Below are positions 1-9,957 of a stretch of DNA of 64,000 nt, piece after piece. The notes under the pieces were generated by a model, which was given only the letters and a program-made list of their open reading frames with translations, made no database searches and was not told the DNA's origin. Every line of letters begins with the position of its first letter. The stretch's first letter is position 1. The stretch is taken from contig BSWB01000006.1 in the NCBI GenBank assembly GCA_033239125.1, positions 33,596,001 to 33,660,000 of the forward strand, read 5' to 3'. The DNA comes from Fagopyrum homotropicum. Lineage: Eukaryota; Streptophyta; Magnoliopsida; Caryophyllales; Polygonaceae. The translations under genes were made by a program, and so were the position numbers.

Positions 1-1256
1 GAACCTCGAGGTGAACGGTCCGTTTCTTTCAGAGACTATAGTCCTAGGTACCCCATGAAGTCTCACTATCTGTCTAGTGAACTCCTCTGCTAATCGAATT
101 ACTAGCCATGTCTCCTTGATAGGAATAAAACGTGTGGTCTTCGTCATTCGATCTACTATCACCCAAATAGCGTTAAAGCCTCGACTCGGTCTCAGATCGG
201 TGACAAAATTCATCGAGATGTCCTCCCATTTCCACTACGGAATGGGAAGTGGGTGTAGCTCTCCCCCTGGTCGGTGATGCTCGATCTTGACCTACTAACA
301 GGTTGCACACTGAGCGACATATCTCGTCACATATGGCTTCAAACCTCCCCACTAGAAAGAGCGTCTGATATCTTGATACATCTTACTCGCACTGAGATGC
401 ACTGAGTAAGGTGTAGAGTGAGCCTCCTGTAGGATCCGCCGTCTCAACTCTCGATCTGACGGCACACATACACGCTTCTGGCGTCTCAAGATCCCATCGG
501 CACTGACTGCGAATTGTGGTGCCTCTCCTCGAGACACCCCGTCTCGGATCTGTGTCAAAGCTGGGCAATTCTCCTACTTCTGTTGGATCTCTACCAATAG
601 GTCAGGTAACACCTTCAAGGTGGATAGGTTGTTGTCGCAATCCGAAAAGTGAATATCCATCTCTAGTCATGCAAGGTCTCGCTGTAACTATGGCTGAGAT
701 GTCAGCCTAGCGATCGCCATCTCTCAAGGAGTCTTCCTACTGAGGGCATCAGCTACCACATTCGCCTTTTCCGGGTGGTATAAGATCTCAAGATCGAAGT
801 CCTTGATCAACTACAACCATCTGCGTTGGCGGTTATTCAACTCCCGCTAAGTGAATATGTACTTCAAACTCTTATGATCTCTGAATATCTGACACGTAGC
901 TCCATACAGATAATGCCTCCAGATCTTCAAAGCGTGAACAACATCAGCTAACTCCAGATCATGGGTAGGGTAATTCTCCTCGTACGTCTTTAACTGTCTC
1001 GACGCGTAAGCAATCACCTTACCCCTCTACATCAGAACACATCCCAAGCGGAGCTTGGTTGCATCGTTGTAAAGCACAAAGTCCTCTATGCCCTCTGGCT
1101 GAGATAAGATAGCAGCAACGGTCAACCTCTTCTTCAGCTGCTCGAATCTCTGTAGGCACGGCTCGGACCATACAAATCTCGTCGACTTCCTCATCTAGGA
1201 AGTAAGAAGTTGGGAGATAAATGAAAAGCCCTCCACAAATCTGCGGTAGTAGCCTG
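1..1256 (-). pseudogene. Outermost Ty3/gypsy pol fragment (integrase core to RNase H/RT), broken
   Basis: Read on the minus strand, this stretch holds the end of an RT and an RNase H region (about 1200-700), the integrase zinc-binding region (about 560-350) and the start of the integrase core (about 300-1). It resembles the E1 pol at 6300-7260. Many stops and shifts break it, and no frame is longer than about 80 codons. At the position of the second catalytic Asp of the integrase core the codon reads Glu (around 30-35). It is interrupted at 1257 by an LTR end, and its continuation is not in this window. It cannot be the same copy as 23932-25277, because both contain the integrase core. This is the oldest visible layer. 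Family identity is clear; the copy is dead. Confidence 0.8.
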
Positions 1257-1300
1257 TGTAACACCCCGAATCTGCGGGACTCGGGATGTCACATTGGGCT
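1257..1300 (-). repeat. E0 LTR, left piece (LTR 3' terminus)
   Basis: The piece starts TGTAACACCCC, the complement of a GGGGTGTTACA LTR end. It is only 44 bp long because E1 inserted at 1301. The rest of the LTR resumes at 21589 and ends CCCTTACA at 23411, giving a total of about 1867 bp. The outer gypsy pol fragment ends directly at 1256. Confidence 0.8.
1296..1300. repeat. E1 left target-site duplication GGGCT
   Basis: GGGCT lies immediately before the first TG of the left E1 LTR. It is repeated exactly at 21584-21588, after the right LTR. A perfect 5-bp TSD is what a gypsy integrase leaves, so it proves that 1301-21583 is one insertion. Confidence 0.92.
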
Positions 1301-1540
1301 TGTAAGATCCGAGGTTTTTCCTTCACTGCTCCCACGGTGAAGAGGGCCACCCCTGCGGCCGCCCGCCCCCGCGGCCGAGATGATCCGCCCCTGCAGATGA
1401 CGATAGACCGTGCCCGATCTTTTCTTCCGTTCTTTTATCTTTCTTCCATAGATAGAATGTCCGATATTCTATCTTATGGGCCATTTTCCTTGTCCTCCTT
1501 CTAACCCTAGACGCCCTTTCCGTCTAGCGTTCCAGCCCTC

Positions 1541-1552
1541 CCTATAAATTCT
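1541..1552 (+). promoter_or_regulatory. Candidate TATA box of the E1 LTR promoter
   Basis: CCTATAAATT follows a pyrimidine-rich stretch in the left LTR. The right LTR has CCCTATATATT at the matching place (about 20125-20135). The position, about 240 bp into the LTR, fits a U3/R boundary. No transcription start can be proven from sequence. Confidence 0.5.
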
Positions 1553-2292
1553 CTTCTTTTTCTCTTTTTCCCGTCTCTTGCTTACGTCTTCTTCAACCCT
1601 AGAGCGTTGCAGCCTTGCCCTTGTCCTTGTTGAACGTGTAAGTCTTCTTCTCTGAGTTCTTCTTCATGTTATTGTGCTGCTGCACCTTGCCATCTCCTTT
1701 TGTTTCGGTTTCTTCCTTCCGTTCTTTTCTTTTCTTCTTCTCCAAGGATTCAAGCATGAGCCTTGATTCTTGTGGAGCGTTCCGTTGTTGATCCTTTGTT
1801 GTTCTCAGGCTCTTTGGAGTTGAGTCTCGACGTGTTGGAACCAAAATTTCGAGCTTTGGTTTCCCTTGCTTTGTTTTCCGTCGAAGAGAATCCCGACAGC
1901 GCCTTTGTCAGTGCACCACCCCCGTGGCTTCACATCCCGCCCCCGCGACAAGCCGCCCCTGCGCCTTGCTCCAGCCGCCCCTGAGGTTTCTCTGCAGTAG
2001 CTTCCGTCTTTGGTGAGCTGCTTCCTTCCTTCCTTTCCCTCGTTCTTTTCCTTGTTCCTTGTTGGTTGTCCTGGTTCCCTGAGTTGTTGTAAGACTAAGG
2101 TTGAGCCCTTAGCTTGTGTAGATCTCTTAGAGATCGTTGAGCCTAGAAGTTGTAGACTTCTAGCAACCGTTCCATTCCTGATCCGTGTTGCTTGTTCGTA
2201 CAGGCTTTTCTTGCTCCTTTCTTGAGGGAAAATGAGCTTCCTTGAGTGTTCTCTGAGTTGTTGCTGAGCCTTTTGTGTTACCTTCGTGTGAG

Positions 2293-2311
2293 GTAAGTCC
2301 CTTGGACTTAC
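2293..2311 (+). repeat. Conserved LTR hairpin GTAAGTCC-CTT-GGACTTAC
   Basis: A perfect 8-bp inverted repeat with a 3-nt loop. The same structure is present at 20847-20865 (right E1 LTR), 27506-27523 (E3 LTR) and 22268-22286 (E0 LTR). It is preceded by AG, which makes AG/GTAAGT, a consensus 5' splice site, on the sense strand of all three related elements. Confidence 0.75.
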
Positions 2312-3031
2312 TTAACTTCATTCCGCGTATTAGTTGGATTGTATTGGCTTGTTTGTGTTGTTATCATATTTATAACGGATAATTGAAAATAGGATTCACC
2401 CTTTGATAACCTTAACTGGCCCAAGTGTATTATAACCGGGCGGTGACCACTTGTCTAGTTCTACATGAGACTAGAATGTGTTCTTGCAATCCAGGCCCGT
2501 AGGTAACGGATAGTACTGATCTGTTCCTATTGGTAGACGGAAGCGGAGGCGAGTTTCGGGAGATTCTCGTGTGACAAAAGAAGTTGAATTAGTAATAGAT
2601 AACCTTAATGAAAGATAATAACCGGTTAATGTGAGAGCATGCTATGTGTTTTTCTTTACTTTATGTGTGTTTGTGCCTTTACGCTCCTGCTTGTACCTAG
2701 AATGTTAGCTAACGGTTTATACCGTCGTTGTAAATGTTCCGCAGGTTCAAGATGTTGCTAAGTGATCCGGATGGAGTGGTCAGCCGGGGTTCCCGTACAT
2801 TATAGGACGGGATCGGGTTTTGTTTCTTTTGTTGTTTCCCTTTTGTTTGAACTCGTCTGCGGAGTTTTTATGTTTTCTTTTGTCTAAACCTTTGGTTTTA
2901 TATGGAGTTTTGGTTTTCATTCGTCTGTGCCTTGTTGTAAGATCCGTTTGTTGTTGCTACTCTGAGGGTCGGGACCCATTGTGCGGTCCTAGCCCGTAGC
3001 GCTTCGAGTTCCTAGAACTTGGGGTGTTACA

Positions 3032-3288
3032 ATATGGTAATGGCACTCGAAATCTTCTACAGGTCGGATGGATAAATAAATAGAACCCGCAAGGGGTCTA
3101 ACGTTTTAAAAAGGGTGTTTTTGTTTTTAAACTCTTCGGTCTAGGATAGATGTACGGGCGACCACCACTACCTCCGCGGATCTCAACAGTGTAGTTTCTT
3201 TTGTGTTGGCCTTTATATGTGCTTTTTCTGGTTTTGCTTTAGCTGTAGCGTGGCCTTGTATATAGTCTTATATCTATCCTTATAGCAG
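3032..3288 (+). other. E1 leader with collapsed primer binding site
   Basis: The LTR is followed by ATATGGTAATGGCACTCG. E3 has a full TGGTATCAGAGCC site at the same place (28314), then about 15 nt, then ATGGTACTCG. In E1 the site stops after TGGTA and joins directly to ATGGCACTCG, as if about 20 nt were deleted. The rest, about 200 nt up to the gag ATG, is untranslated leader. Minus-strand priming by tRNA-iMet should be lost. Confidence 0.75.
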
Positions 3289-4715
3289 ATGGCGCGTATT
3301 AGAGGTACATCTACTATGGGACGAGGAAGGGGTCGACCACCACTTCCACCTGCCGTCCGTGGACGAGGACGTGCATGAAAACCTCCACTAGCTAGAGGTC
3401 GGGGCCAAGCCCCAATTGCTGATCCGCCTATCGCTGAGGCGTTCGCTGAAGAAGTTGCTGAGAGTGTTGTTCCTGAGGCTGGGAATGGGACCGCTACTAG
3501 GTATGGAGCACAGAGAGCGCCATCCACGGAGTCCGCATGAGTGTCTATCGGAGCTTCTGCATATCGCGACTATGTGCAGAGAGTTGAGGAGGCTATCAGG
3601 ACTAGAGGACCAGCACCAGTACCACCAGTTCTCGCGAGATCAGCTGAGGATTCGCAGAGAGTTTCACAGGTTGTTGTCCTGCCTGCTCGAGTTGCTGAGG
3701 TTGTTAGAGCGCCGGTTAAGGCGAAGGAGCCAAAGCCCGAAAGTTGGTTGAAGGCTTTTGATCAGTTGAAGGTTCCTATCTTCGTGGGAAAGACCGGATT
3801 GGAAGTGGAGCAGTGGCTAGGACAGCTGGATACCGCTATGGAGGCTATCAGTTGCCTAGAGGGACTCGAGTCAACATAGCACAGACGCTACTGAAGGATC
3901 AGGCTCATTCTTGGTGGAGGACCGTTCGTAGTAAGGTCACCAGTTATGAGCAGATGAAGAAGGTGATCAGAGATCGCTACTGCCCTGCATCTTTGAGGAG
4001 AGACCGTCTTCAAAATTTCCTTGAGGCTGGATTCGAGGATTTGCCCATTACTGAGATCATCATCAAGTTTCAGGATGAGCTGTCTTTGCTGGGTTCGTCT
4101 GCACCACATGAGGATCAGCATGTTTACCTCTGCTCTCGGAGGTTGAGGGAGTCGACACGCTCTTATCTTGCTGGTTTCCGTTGTGATTCTTTGGCGGACT
4201 ATCAGGATAGAGCTTCGGCTTATGAGAGAGACCGACCGGGTCATAGGAGAGCTTCTCAAACAGGAGGTCCTGAGAAGAGACGGAAGACTGGATCAGCCAG
4301 TGCTGGAGCTGGAGCAGCTGGTTTTGGGCATAGTCAGACGCCGGGACGTCCTGGTTTCCAGCAGAGTTCTGACAGAGGACGGCAGTGTCATAACTGCGGA
4401 GTAGCTGGACACATCCGAGCTGATTGCAAGAAGCCAACAGTGACTTGCTTTTCTTGTGGCAAGCCCGGACACAGAGCTACATTTTACCGTCACGGCAAGG
4501 CGCTATCACAGCAGGGTTCTTCACCTGTCAGTGTTGCTGGAGGAGGACAAAGATCTCACTACCCGCAACAGCAGCAGAGAGTTCCTGGTTCTACCGCTCC
4601 TCAGGGTTCCACTCCGGGACAGGGGAGAGGTAGAGGACGTGTTGGTGGATCTGCAAACACCAGAGATGCATCAGCCAGAGTGCACGAGTTGAGGAGTGTT
4701 GTAGAGCCGACAACG
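3289..4715 (+). pseudogene. E1 gag (capsid plus CCHC zinc knuckles), broken
   Basis: Gag forms the retrotransposon particle and binds its RNA. The ATG at 3289 opens an Arg/Gly-rich N-terminus typical of plant chromovirus Gag. In-frame TGA codons follow at 3376 and 3538, and this frame ends at a TAG at 3877. The capsid region continues in another frame from about 3870 (frame open 3813-4961) and contains the WW-R and RDRYCP-like capsid motifs. Two zinc knuckles lie near 4385-4490. The first is complete (C-x2-C-x4-H-x4-C); in the second the last Cys is replaced by Tyr (TAC). The frame continues into protease without a stop. Gag identity is secure from the knuckles and position. Confidence 0.88.
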
Positions 4716-6595
4716 CCAGCAACCACAAGTACCATTCACATTAATGGTTTTCCTGTCAGAGTTCTTTTCGATAGCGGTGCTACGCATTCTTTTATATCTG
4801 ATGCATGTGTAGATAGATTGGCCTTAGTTACTGTAGAAGGTAGACCCTTCTTTATAGGATTACCCGATGGGGTAAGATACGAGGTACTCGAGAGGTTCGC
4901 GATTGCCCTATTAGATTGGGAGGTCGCGATTGGCCAGCTGATTTCTTCGTCATGTACTTAGTACATGAAGAAGTTATTCTGGGCATAGATTGGATGGATC
5001 GACATCGAGCAGTTCTGGACATCGGCAAGAGGACAGTGACTGTAACTACGGATGCAGGCCATGTTGAGATTTTCCGAGGATGGGATCTCGGGAAGACTGG
5101 TACAGTCATCAGTGCAGTTCGAGCTGCGAGACTTATTAGTCAGGGATGTGAGGCTTTTTGGTGCTATGCCATGAAGGATAGTACGAGTCCGGCTTTGGAG
5201 GAGATTCCGGTAGCTTGTAAGTTTGCTGACGTCTTTGGAGAGCCATCAGGTTTACCTCCACAAAGGAGTGTAGACTTTGGCATAGATCTAGAGCCTAGTA
5301 CGAGACCGATCTCTAAGGCTCCTCATCGTATGACGCCTATCGAGATGCTTGAGTTGAAGAAGCACCTCGAGGAGTTAGCAAAGAAGGGCTTCATCCGCCC
5401 TAGTGTATCTCCTTGGGGTGCACTAGTTCTCTTCATCAAGAAGAAAGACGGGTCAATGAGGTTATGTATCGACTACTGAGAGCTGAACAAGGTAACGATC
5501 AAGAACAAGTTCCCATTGCCCCGTATCGATGATCTTTTGGATCAGCTGCATGGAGCTTCATTTGTTTCGAGGATCGATTTGAGATCTGGATATCACCAGC
5601 TGAGGGTGAGAGACCAGGACGTAGCCAAGACAACATTTCGGACCAGATATGGACACCATGAGTTTGTAGTGATGCCATTCGGGCTCACGAATGCGCCCGC
5701 AGTCTTCATGGAGTTGATGAACAACATCTTCATCGACTTTCTAGACCAATTTGTAGTTGTCTTCATCGACGACATTCTGGTTTACTCCCATAGTAAAGAG
5801 GAGCATGCAAGACACTTGAGGATCGTTCTTCAGGTCTTACAAGATAGAGAGCTCTACGTCAAGCTCTCTAAGTGCGAGTTTTGGATGTCTGAGGTAGCAT
5901 TCCTTGGTCACATCGTTTCGGCTGAAGGGATCAAGGTAGATCTGGCAAAGATTGATTCAGTAGCTTCTTGGCCGCCCCCTAAGAACGTCAAGGAGGTACG
6001 CAGCTTCTTAGGATTGGCGGGCTACTACAGGCGTTTTGTTGAGGGCTTTTCAGTTATTGCCCGACCACTCACTTCCTTGTTGCAGAAGTCTAAGAGGTTC
6101 ATACGGTCCGAGCCGTGCCTGCAGAGCTTCAAGGAGCTGAAGAAGAGGTTGACCACTGCTCCTATCCTAGCTCAGCCAGAGGGCATTGATGATTTTGTGG
6201 TTTACAGTGACGCATCCAAGCTGGGCTTGGGATGTGTTTTGATGCACATGTGTAAGGTGATTGCTTATGCGTCTAGACAGCTGAAGACGTACGAGAAAAA
6301 TTACCCTACCCATGACCTGGAGTTGGCTGTTGTGGTTCACGCTTTGAAGATTTGGAGACATTATCTGTACGGAGTTACGTGTTAGATTTTCACAGACCAT
6401 AAGAGTCTGAAGTAAATATTCACTCAGCGGGAGTTGAATAACCGTCAGTGTAGATGGTTGGAGTTGATCAAGGACTTTGATCTTGAGATCTTATACCAAC
6501 CGGGAAAGGCGAATGCGGTAGTTGATGCCCTTAGTAGGAAGACTCTCCGGGAGATGGAAATCGCTAGGCTGACAGCTCAGCCACAGTTACAATAA
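4716..6595 (+). pseudogene. E1 pol, part 1: aspartic protease, reverse transcriptase, RNase H, broken
   Basis: The protease active site DSGA is intact, with Asp at codon 4770-4772. A frameshift between about 4916 and 4960 moves the coding into the frame that starts at 4916. Reverse transcriptase follows: the CIDY motif ends in a TGA at 5477, where a CGA Arg is expected; the catalytic FIDD box is at 5762-5773; the RNase H YSDAS motif is near 6204. More in-frame stops lie at 6383 (TAG), 6413 (TAA) and 6593 (TAA). The RT itself is otherwise well preserved over 5516-6385. These enzymes copy the element RNA into DNA in the particle. This copy cannot make them whole. Confidence 0.9.
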
Positions 6596-8117
6596 GATTT
6601 GGCATGGCTAGAGATGGATATCCACTTCCCGGATACCGACAGCCAGTTGTCCACCTTCGAGATAGTACTTGATCTGATGGCCGTAATCCAACAGAAGCAG
6701 GAGAGTTGTCCATCTTTGACACAGATCCGAGACCGGATGTCTCGAGGAAAGGCACCGCAGCTTTCAGTTGGTGCTGATGGAGTTTTGAGATGCTAGGAGC
6801 ATGTCTGTGTGCCGTCAGACCGAGAGTTGAGACAAAGGATCCTTCAGGAGGCTCACTCTTCACCTTACTCAGTGCATCCCGGCGCGAGTAAGATGTATCA
6901 GGATATCAGACGCTCTTTCTGGTGGGGAGGTCTGAAGCCAGATGCCACAAGATATGTAGCTCAGTGTGCAACCTGTCAACAAGTCAAGATCGAGCATCAT
7001 AGACCAGGAGGAGAGCTACACCCACTTCCCGTCCCTCAGTGGAAGTGGGAAGATATCTCTATGGATTTTGTAATCGGTTTGAGACCTAGTCGTGGTTTTG
7101 ATGCTATCTGGGTCATAGTAGATAGACTGACAAAGACCGCACGTTGCATTCCGATCAAGGAAACGTGGCCGGTGAGTCGTTTGGCAGAGGAGTTCACGAA
7201 ACAGATAGTGAGACTTCATGGAGTACCTAGGACTATATTCTCTAACAGAGAGGGACGATTCACTTCGAGGCACTGGCAGCAGGTTCATGCCGCCCTAGGT
7301 ACGAGTCTACAGTTCACGGCTGCTTATCATCCTCAGACCGATGGTCAGTCTGAGCAGACCATCCAGACTTTGGAGGACATGTTGCGAGCCTGCGTGTTAG
7401 ACTGGGGACAAGTGTGGCCAGACCTTCCCTTGGTGGAGTTCTCGTATAACAACAGTTGGCACGCATCGATCAAGATGGCTCCTTATGAGGCTTTATATGG
7501 ACACAGATACCGTACATCGTTGTGTTGGGACGAGCCTAGTAGTTCTAGCGGAGTTGCACCTGAGCAGATTCAGGATGACATGGCTCGAGTAGCAGTGATC
7601 CGAGAGCGGATGTTAGCAACACAAAGTCGACATAAGTCTTATGCAGATAAGAGGCGCAAACCTCTGGAGTTCAGAGTTGGAGCTCAGGTTTGGTGGAGAG
7701 TATCCCCGACACGAGGCATCAGACGTTTTTGGTGTCAAGGGGAAGTTGAGTCCCCGCTATGTTGGACCGTTTGAGATTCTTGAGCGAGTTGGAGAGGCAG
7801 CATACAGACTTGCGTTGCCACCGAGACTCGAGGGTGTTCACCTAGTTTTCCATGTGTCGCTGCTACGTGAGTACATACCAGACTCGAGACACATCGTCGG
7901 CCATGAGGATCTAGTGATCAAACCAGACCACATGTTTGTAGAGCACCCGGTGGCAGTCATAGAGCGTAGTACGAGACGCTTGCGTTTGAAGGACATACCG
8001 ATGATGAAGATACAGTGGTCGATGCGAGGAGTTGACGAGGCGACTTGGGAGACAGAGGATAGTATCCAAAGGAACTATCCGGAGTTTTACGCTAAACTTG
8101 TTGCACCTTTAGCTTAG
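6596..8117 (+). pseudogene. E1 pol, part 2: integrase with chromodomain-like tail, broken
   Basis: The frame continues from the RT frame, past a TAG at 6794. The zinc-binding HHCC region lies at about 6850-6990 and the catalytic core at about 7050-7500. The first Asp (VDRLTK region) and the Glu region (QSEQTIQ) are present, but the second catalytic Asp is Asn (AAC at 7244-7246). A frameshift lies in a T-run near 7725-7729, after which coding continues in the frame ending at the TAG after 8114. The C-terminus has GPFEIL and a tryptophan-containing ATWE block, as in plant chromovirus chromodomains, which in this family guide insertion to heterochromatin. E2 inserted 29 bp after the stop. Confidence 0.9.
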
Positions 8118-8141
8118 TCTATTGTTGGGTTTTTTTCTTTG

Positions 8142-8146
8142 TTGCG
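8142..8146. repeat. E2 left target-site duplication TTGCG
   Basis: TTGCG directly precedes the left E2 LTR and is repeated exactly at 19759-19763 after the right one. It marks a single clean insertion into the E1 3' untranslated region. Confidence 0.93.
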
Positions 8147-8217
8147 TGTTCGCTCCAAATGGTGTGTGCAAGCTTTAAATTTATAACCATAGATGTATGC
8201 CTAAAATAAGGATGCAA

Positions 8218-8290
8218 ACCCGCAGTGTACGGGTCAATCGTAGTAAAAGCAAGAATTCCGGGGTGTCGATCTCAGGGACTTAGGTGAAAC
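8218..8290 (-). repeat. Conserved terminal LTR block shared by E2 and E4
   Basis: The block begins ACCCGCAGTGTACGGG and continues to AGGTGAAAC. E4 LTRs carry a clearly related block at the same distance from the LTR end (40372-40440 in unit A). In the minus-strand transcript it lies near the LTR 3' end (U5). Much of the rest of the two LTRs differs, so this block appears constrained. Confidence 0.65.
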
Positions 8291-8490
8291 AAAACCAATA
8301 TCGGTAGTCAATATCACAACTAACCACAAAAGCAATTAAAGCAATCAAAGATGATAATATAGTCAATTAAGGAAATATGCAAATTCTAGGGATTAAAGCA
8401 TCCAGTTGTGGTTCCAACTCAAGATCTCAAGATAAAGCGGAGAAAGCTGAGGTTTTGCAAAGGGAAGATGTTACTAAAGTAGAATAGATC

Positions 8491-8747
8491 ACCGGGTAAG
8501 TCTCACTACTCACAAATCCCAAACCAAAGAACCTATTACCGGGTAAGTCTCAAGGTACTAAGGAAAGGAACTATAATCTCAAACCAACACACCAACTAAG
8601 GGAATGGAATCAATCTTTACCGGGTAAGTCTCAGGCTAACTCACAAAGATGGAATGAAGGCCACTCAAACCCCAATAAAGGATAAACCTTTATTACCTAC
8701 ACTTATGATCATGGGTAAACAAACAAAGGAATTACCGGGTAAGTCTC
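8491..8747 (-). repeat. Four dispersed ACCGGGTAAGTCTC boxes in the E2 LTR
   Basis: Copies start at 8491, 8538, 8619 and 8734, at spacings of 47, 81 and 115 bp. The right LTR has the same set with one decayed copy (near 18460). E4 LTRs have the same box four times at 40752, 40798, 40876 and 40997 (spacings 46, 78, 121), with single changes in the first and last. On the sense (minus) strand each reads GAGACTTACCCGGT. Confidence 0.8.
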
Positions 8748-9343
8748 ATCCTAGACTTGCATTGAACCAGGAAAGGTGTAATAAGAATAGGATTTGGCAA
8801 ACTCTAACACTTAACTCTCAGTTACGGATCAGAAAAGTCACCTCGGTCAGTCAAGTTCCACCCCAGCCGAGATGTTCATCGACTGAACGAGATGTTTTGG
8901 GATTAAGGTTAAAGACTTGAGCTTTCAGGGTCCTACTGGAATTTAAGACTATTCTATCATTGTTTTTCCCACAACCTTCAGCCAATCACCCTAGAATCGC
9001 ACAAGGAAATTAGCCACTCATCATCATGAAAGCAATAATCAAATATATGGGAAGAGAATGAATATTTGAACACAAAAACCTTAAGAACAAGACTTCAATA
9101 ACTGAATCAAATAAACAAATCAGCGTTCCTTGGATCACAAATCCAACAAGACAAATCAACAAGAAGGGAATCTAAGAAAGTCTTACAAAACCCTTCATGA
9201 AAGCTATAAAAAACTATGAACTTCCTTCCTTCAATCTTCCTTCAACCTTCCAAAAATTCTTCCTAACTACAGTTTCTTCAATCCCCAGCTATTGTGTTGT
9301 TAGCGGGTTGCTAAGCATGCCTCCAACTTGTGGAAAATCTAAC

Positions 9344-9353
9344 CCTTTATATA
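9344..9353 (-). promoter_or_regulatory. Candidate TATA box of the E2 LTR promoter
   Basis: CCTTTATATA on plus reads TATATAAAGG on the element's sense strand, a good plant TATA box, about 570 bp into the LTR from its 5' edge. The right LTR has the same site near 19184-19193. Confidence 0.55.
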
Positions 9354-9923
9354 GGAGAATTACCCTCCAAAGATAATAATATCTTAAAAAGATAATTTCC
9401 TAATAAAATATATTCATATCTCATAAATAGATCCCTAAAATATATGATCTTCCTTCCAGAAATCCAGCCCAAAAATATAAGATCTCTCCTTCCAAAAATA
9501 AAAGATCTCAGCCAAATAAAATATATCTCGCCGCGTCAGGATATTCGCCTCGGTCGAGACGCTCCTCAAGATCACCTTAGTCGAGGTGACTCCGTGATCA
9601 ACAGAGGTGACTCTCAGCTGAAGGTGAAATCTCTTAAATTTGATCCAAAGTAAATCTTCTTTATGAATTCCTTACTTCCTGGGCTCTTCCTTAAGCTCCT
9701 GAATGTAGCTCCAATGACTCATTGGCTCCTTTAGCTCCATTTTGATGTAAAACGTGCCATTTTACCTACGATTACAACGAAACTTGGTGTAGACCTCGAT
9801 TCCCGCAAAGGTAGATGAAACGACAATATAATCACATAATGTACATCCAAACATGCAGATTATTGAAGATAAAACGTCTAAACAGGCCCCAAAATATAGA
9901 CTATAATTCATGCTATCAAAATA

Positions 9924-9957
9924 CCCCATACTTGTCCCTTGCTTGTCCCCAAGCAAG
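9924..9957 (-). promoter_or_regulatory. E2 polypurine tract with upstream GGGA-loop hairpin
   Basis: On the minus strand, a perfect 8-bp stem (CTTGCTTG / CAAGCAAG, 9938-9957) closes a GGGA loop. It is followed by 4 nt and then AAGTATGGGG (9933-9924), and the LTR starts a few nt later. The purine run is the expected plus-strand primer. The hairpin has the same place and geometry in E4, with two compensated base-pair changes. Confidence 0.85.

Larger units (their letters stand above)
1301..3031 (+). repeat. E1 5' LTR
   Basis: The LTR is 1731 bp, starts TGTAAGATCC and ends GGTGTTACA. It aligns along its length with 19902-21583, with scattered substitutions and an indel of about 20 bp around 1920-1950 by eye. 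It carries a TATA-like box at 1543, a GTAAGTCC/GGACTTAC hairpin at 2293-2311 and clusters of CCGCCCCTGCGG-type motifs near 1345-1395 and 1915-1985. Confidence 0.93.
8147..9918 (-). repeat. E2 3' LTR (left on the plus strand)
   Basis: The LTR is 1772 bp, TGTTCGCTCC to TGCTATCA as read on plus. It matches 17988-19758 closely (about 97 percent by eye). It contains four dispersed ACCGGGTAAGTCTC boxes, several CCTCGGTCGAGG-type near-palindromes and a minus-strand TATA box. Confidence 0.94.

Noticed and set aside
1263..1844. Short ORFs within the E1 LTR (also 20167-20757)
   Set aside because: Not conserved in frame between the two LTRs and without motifs.
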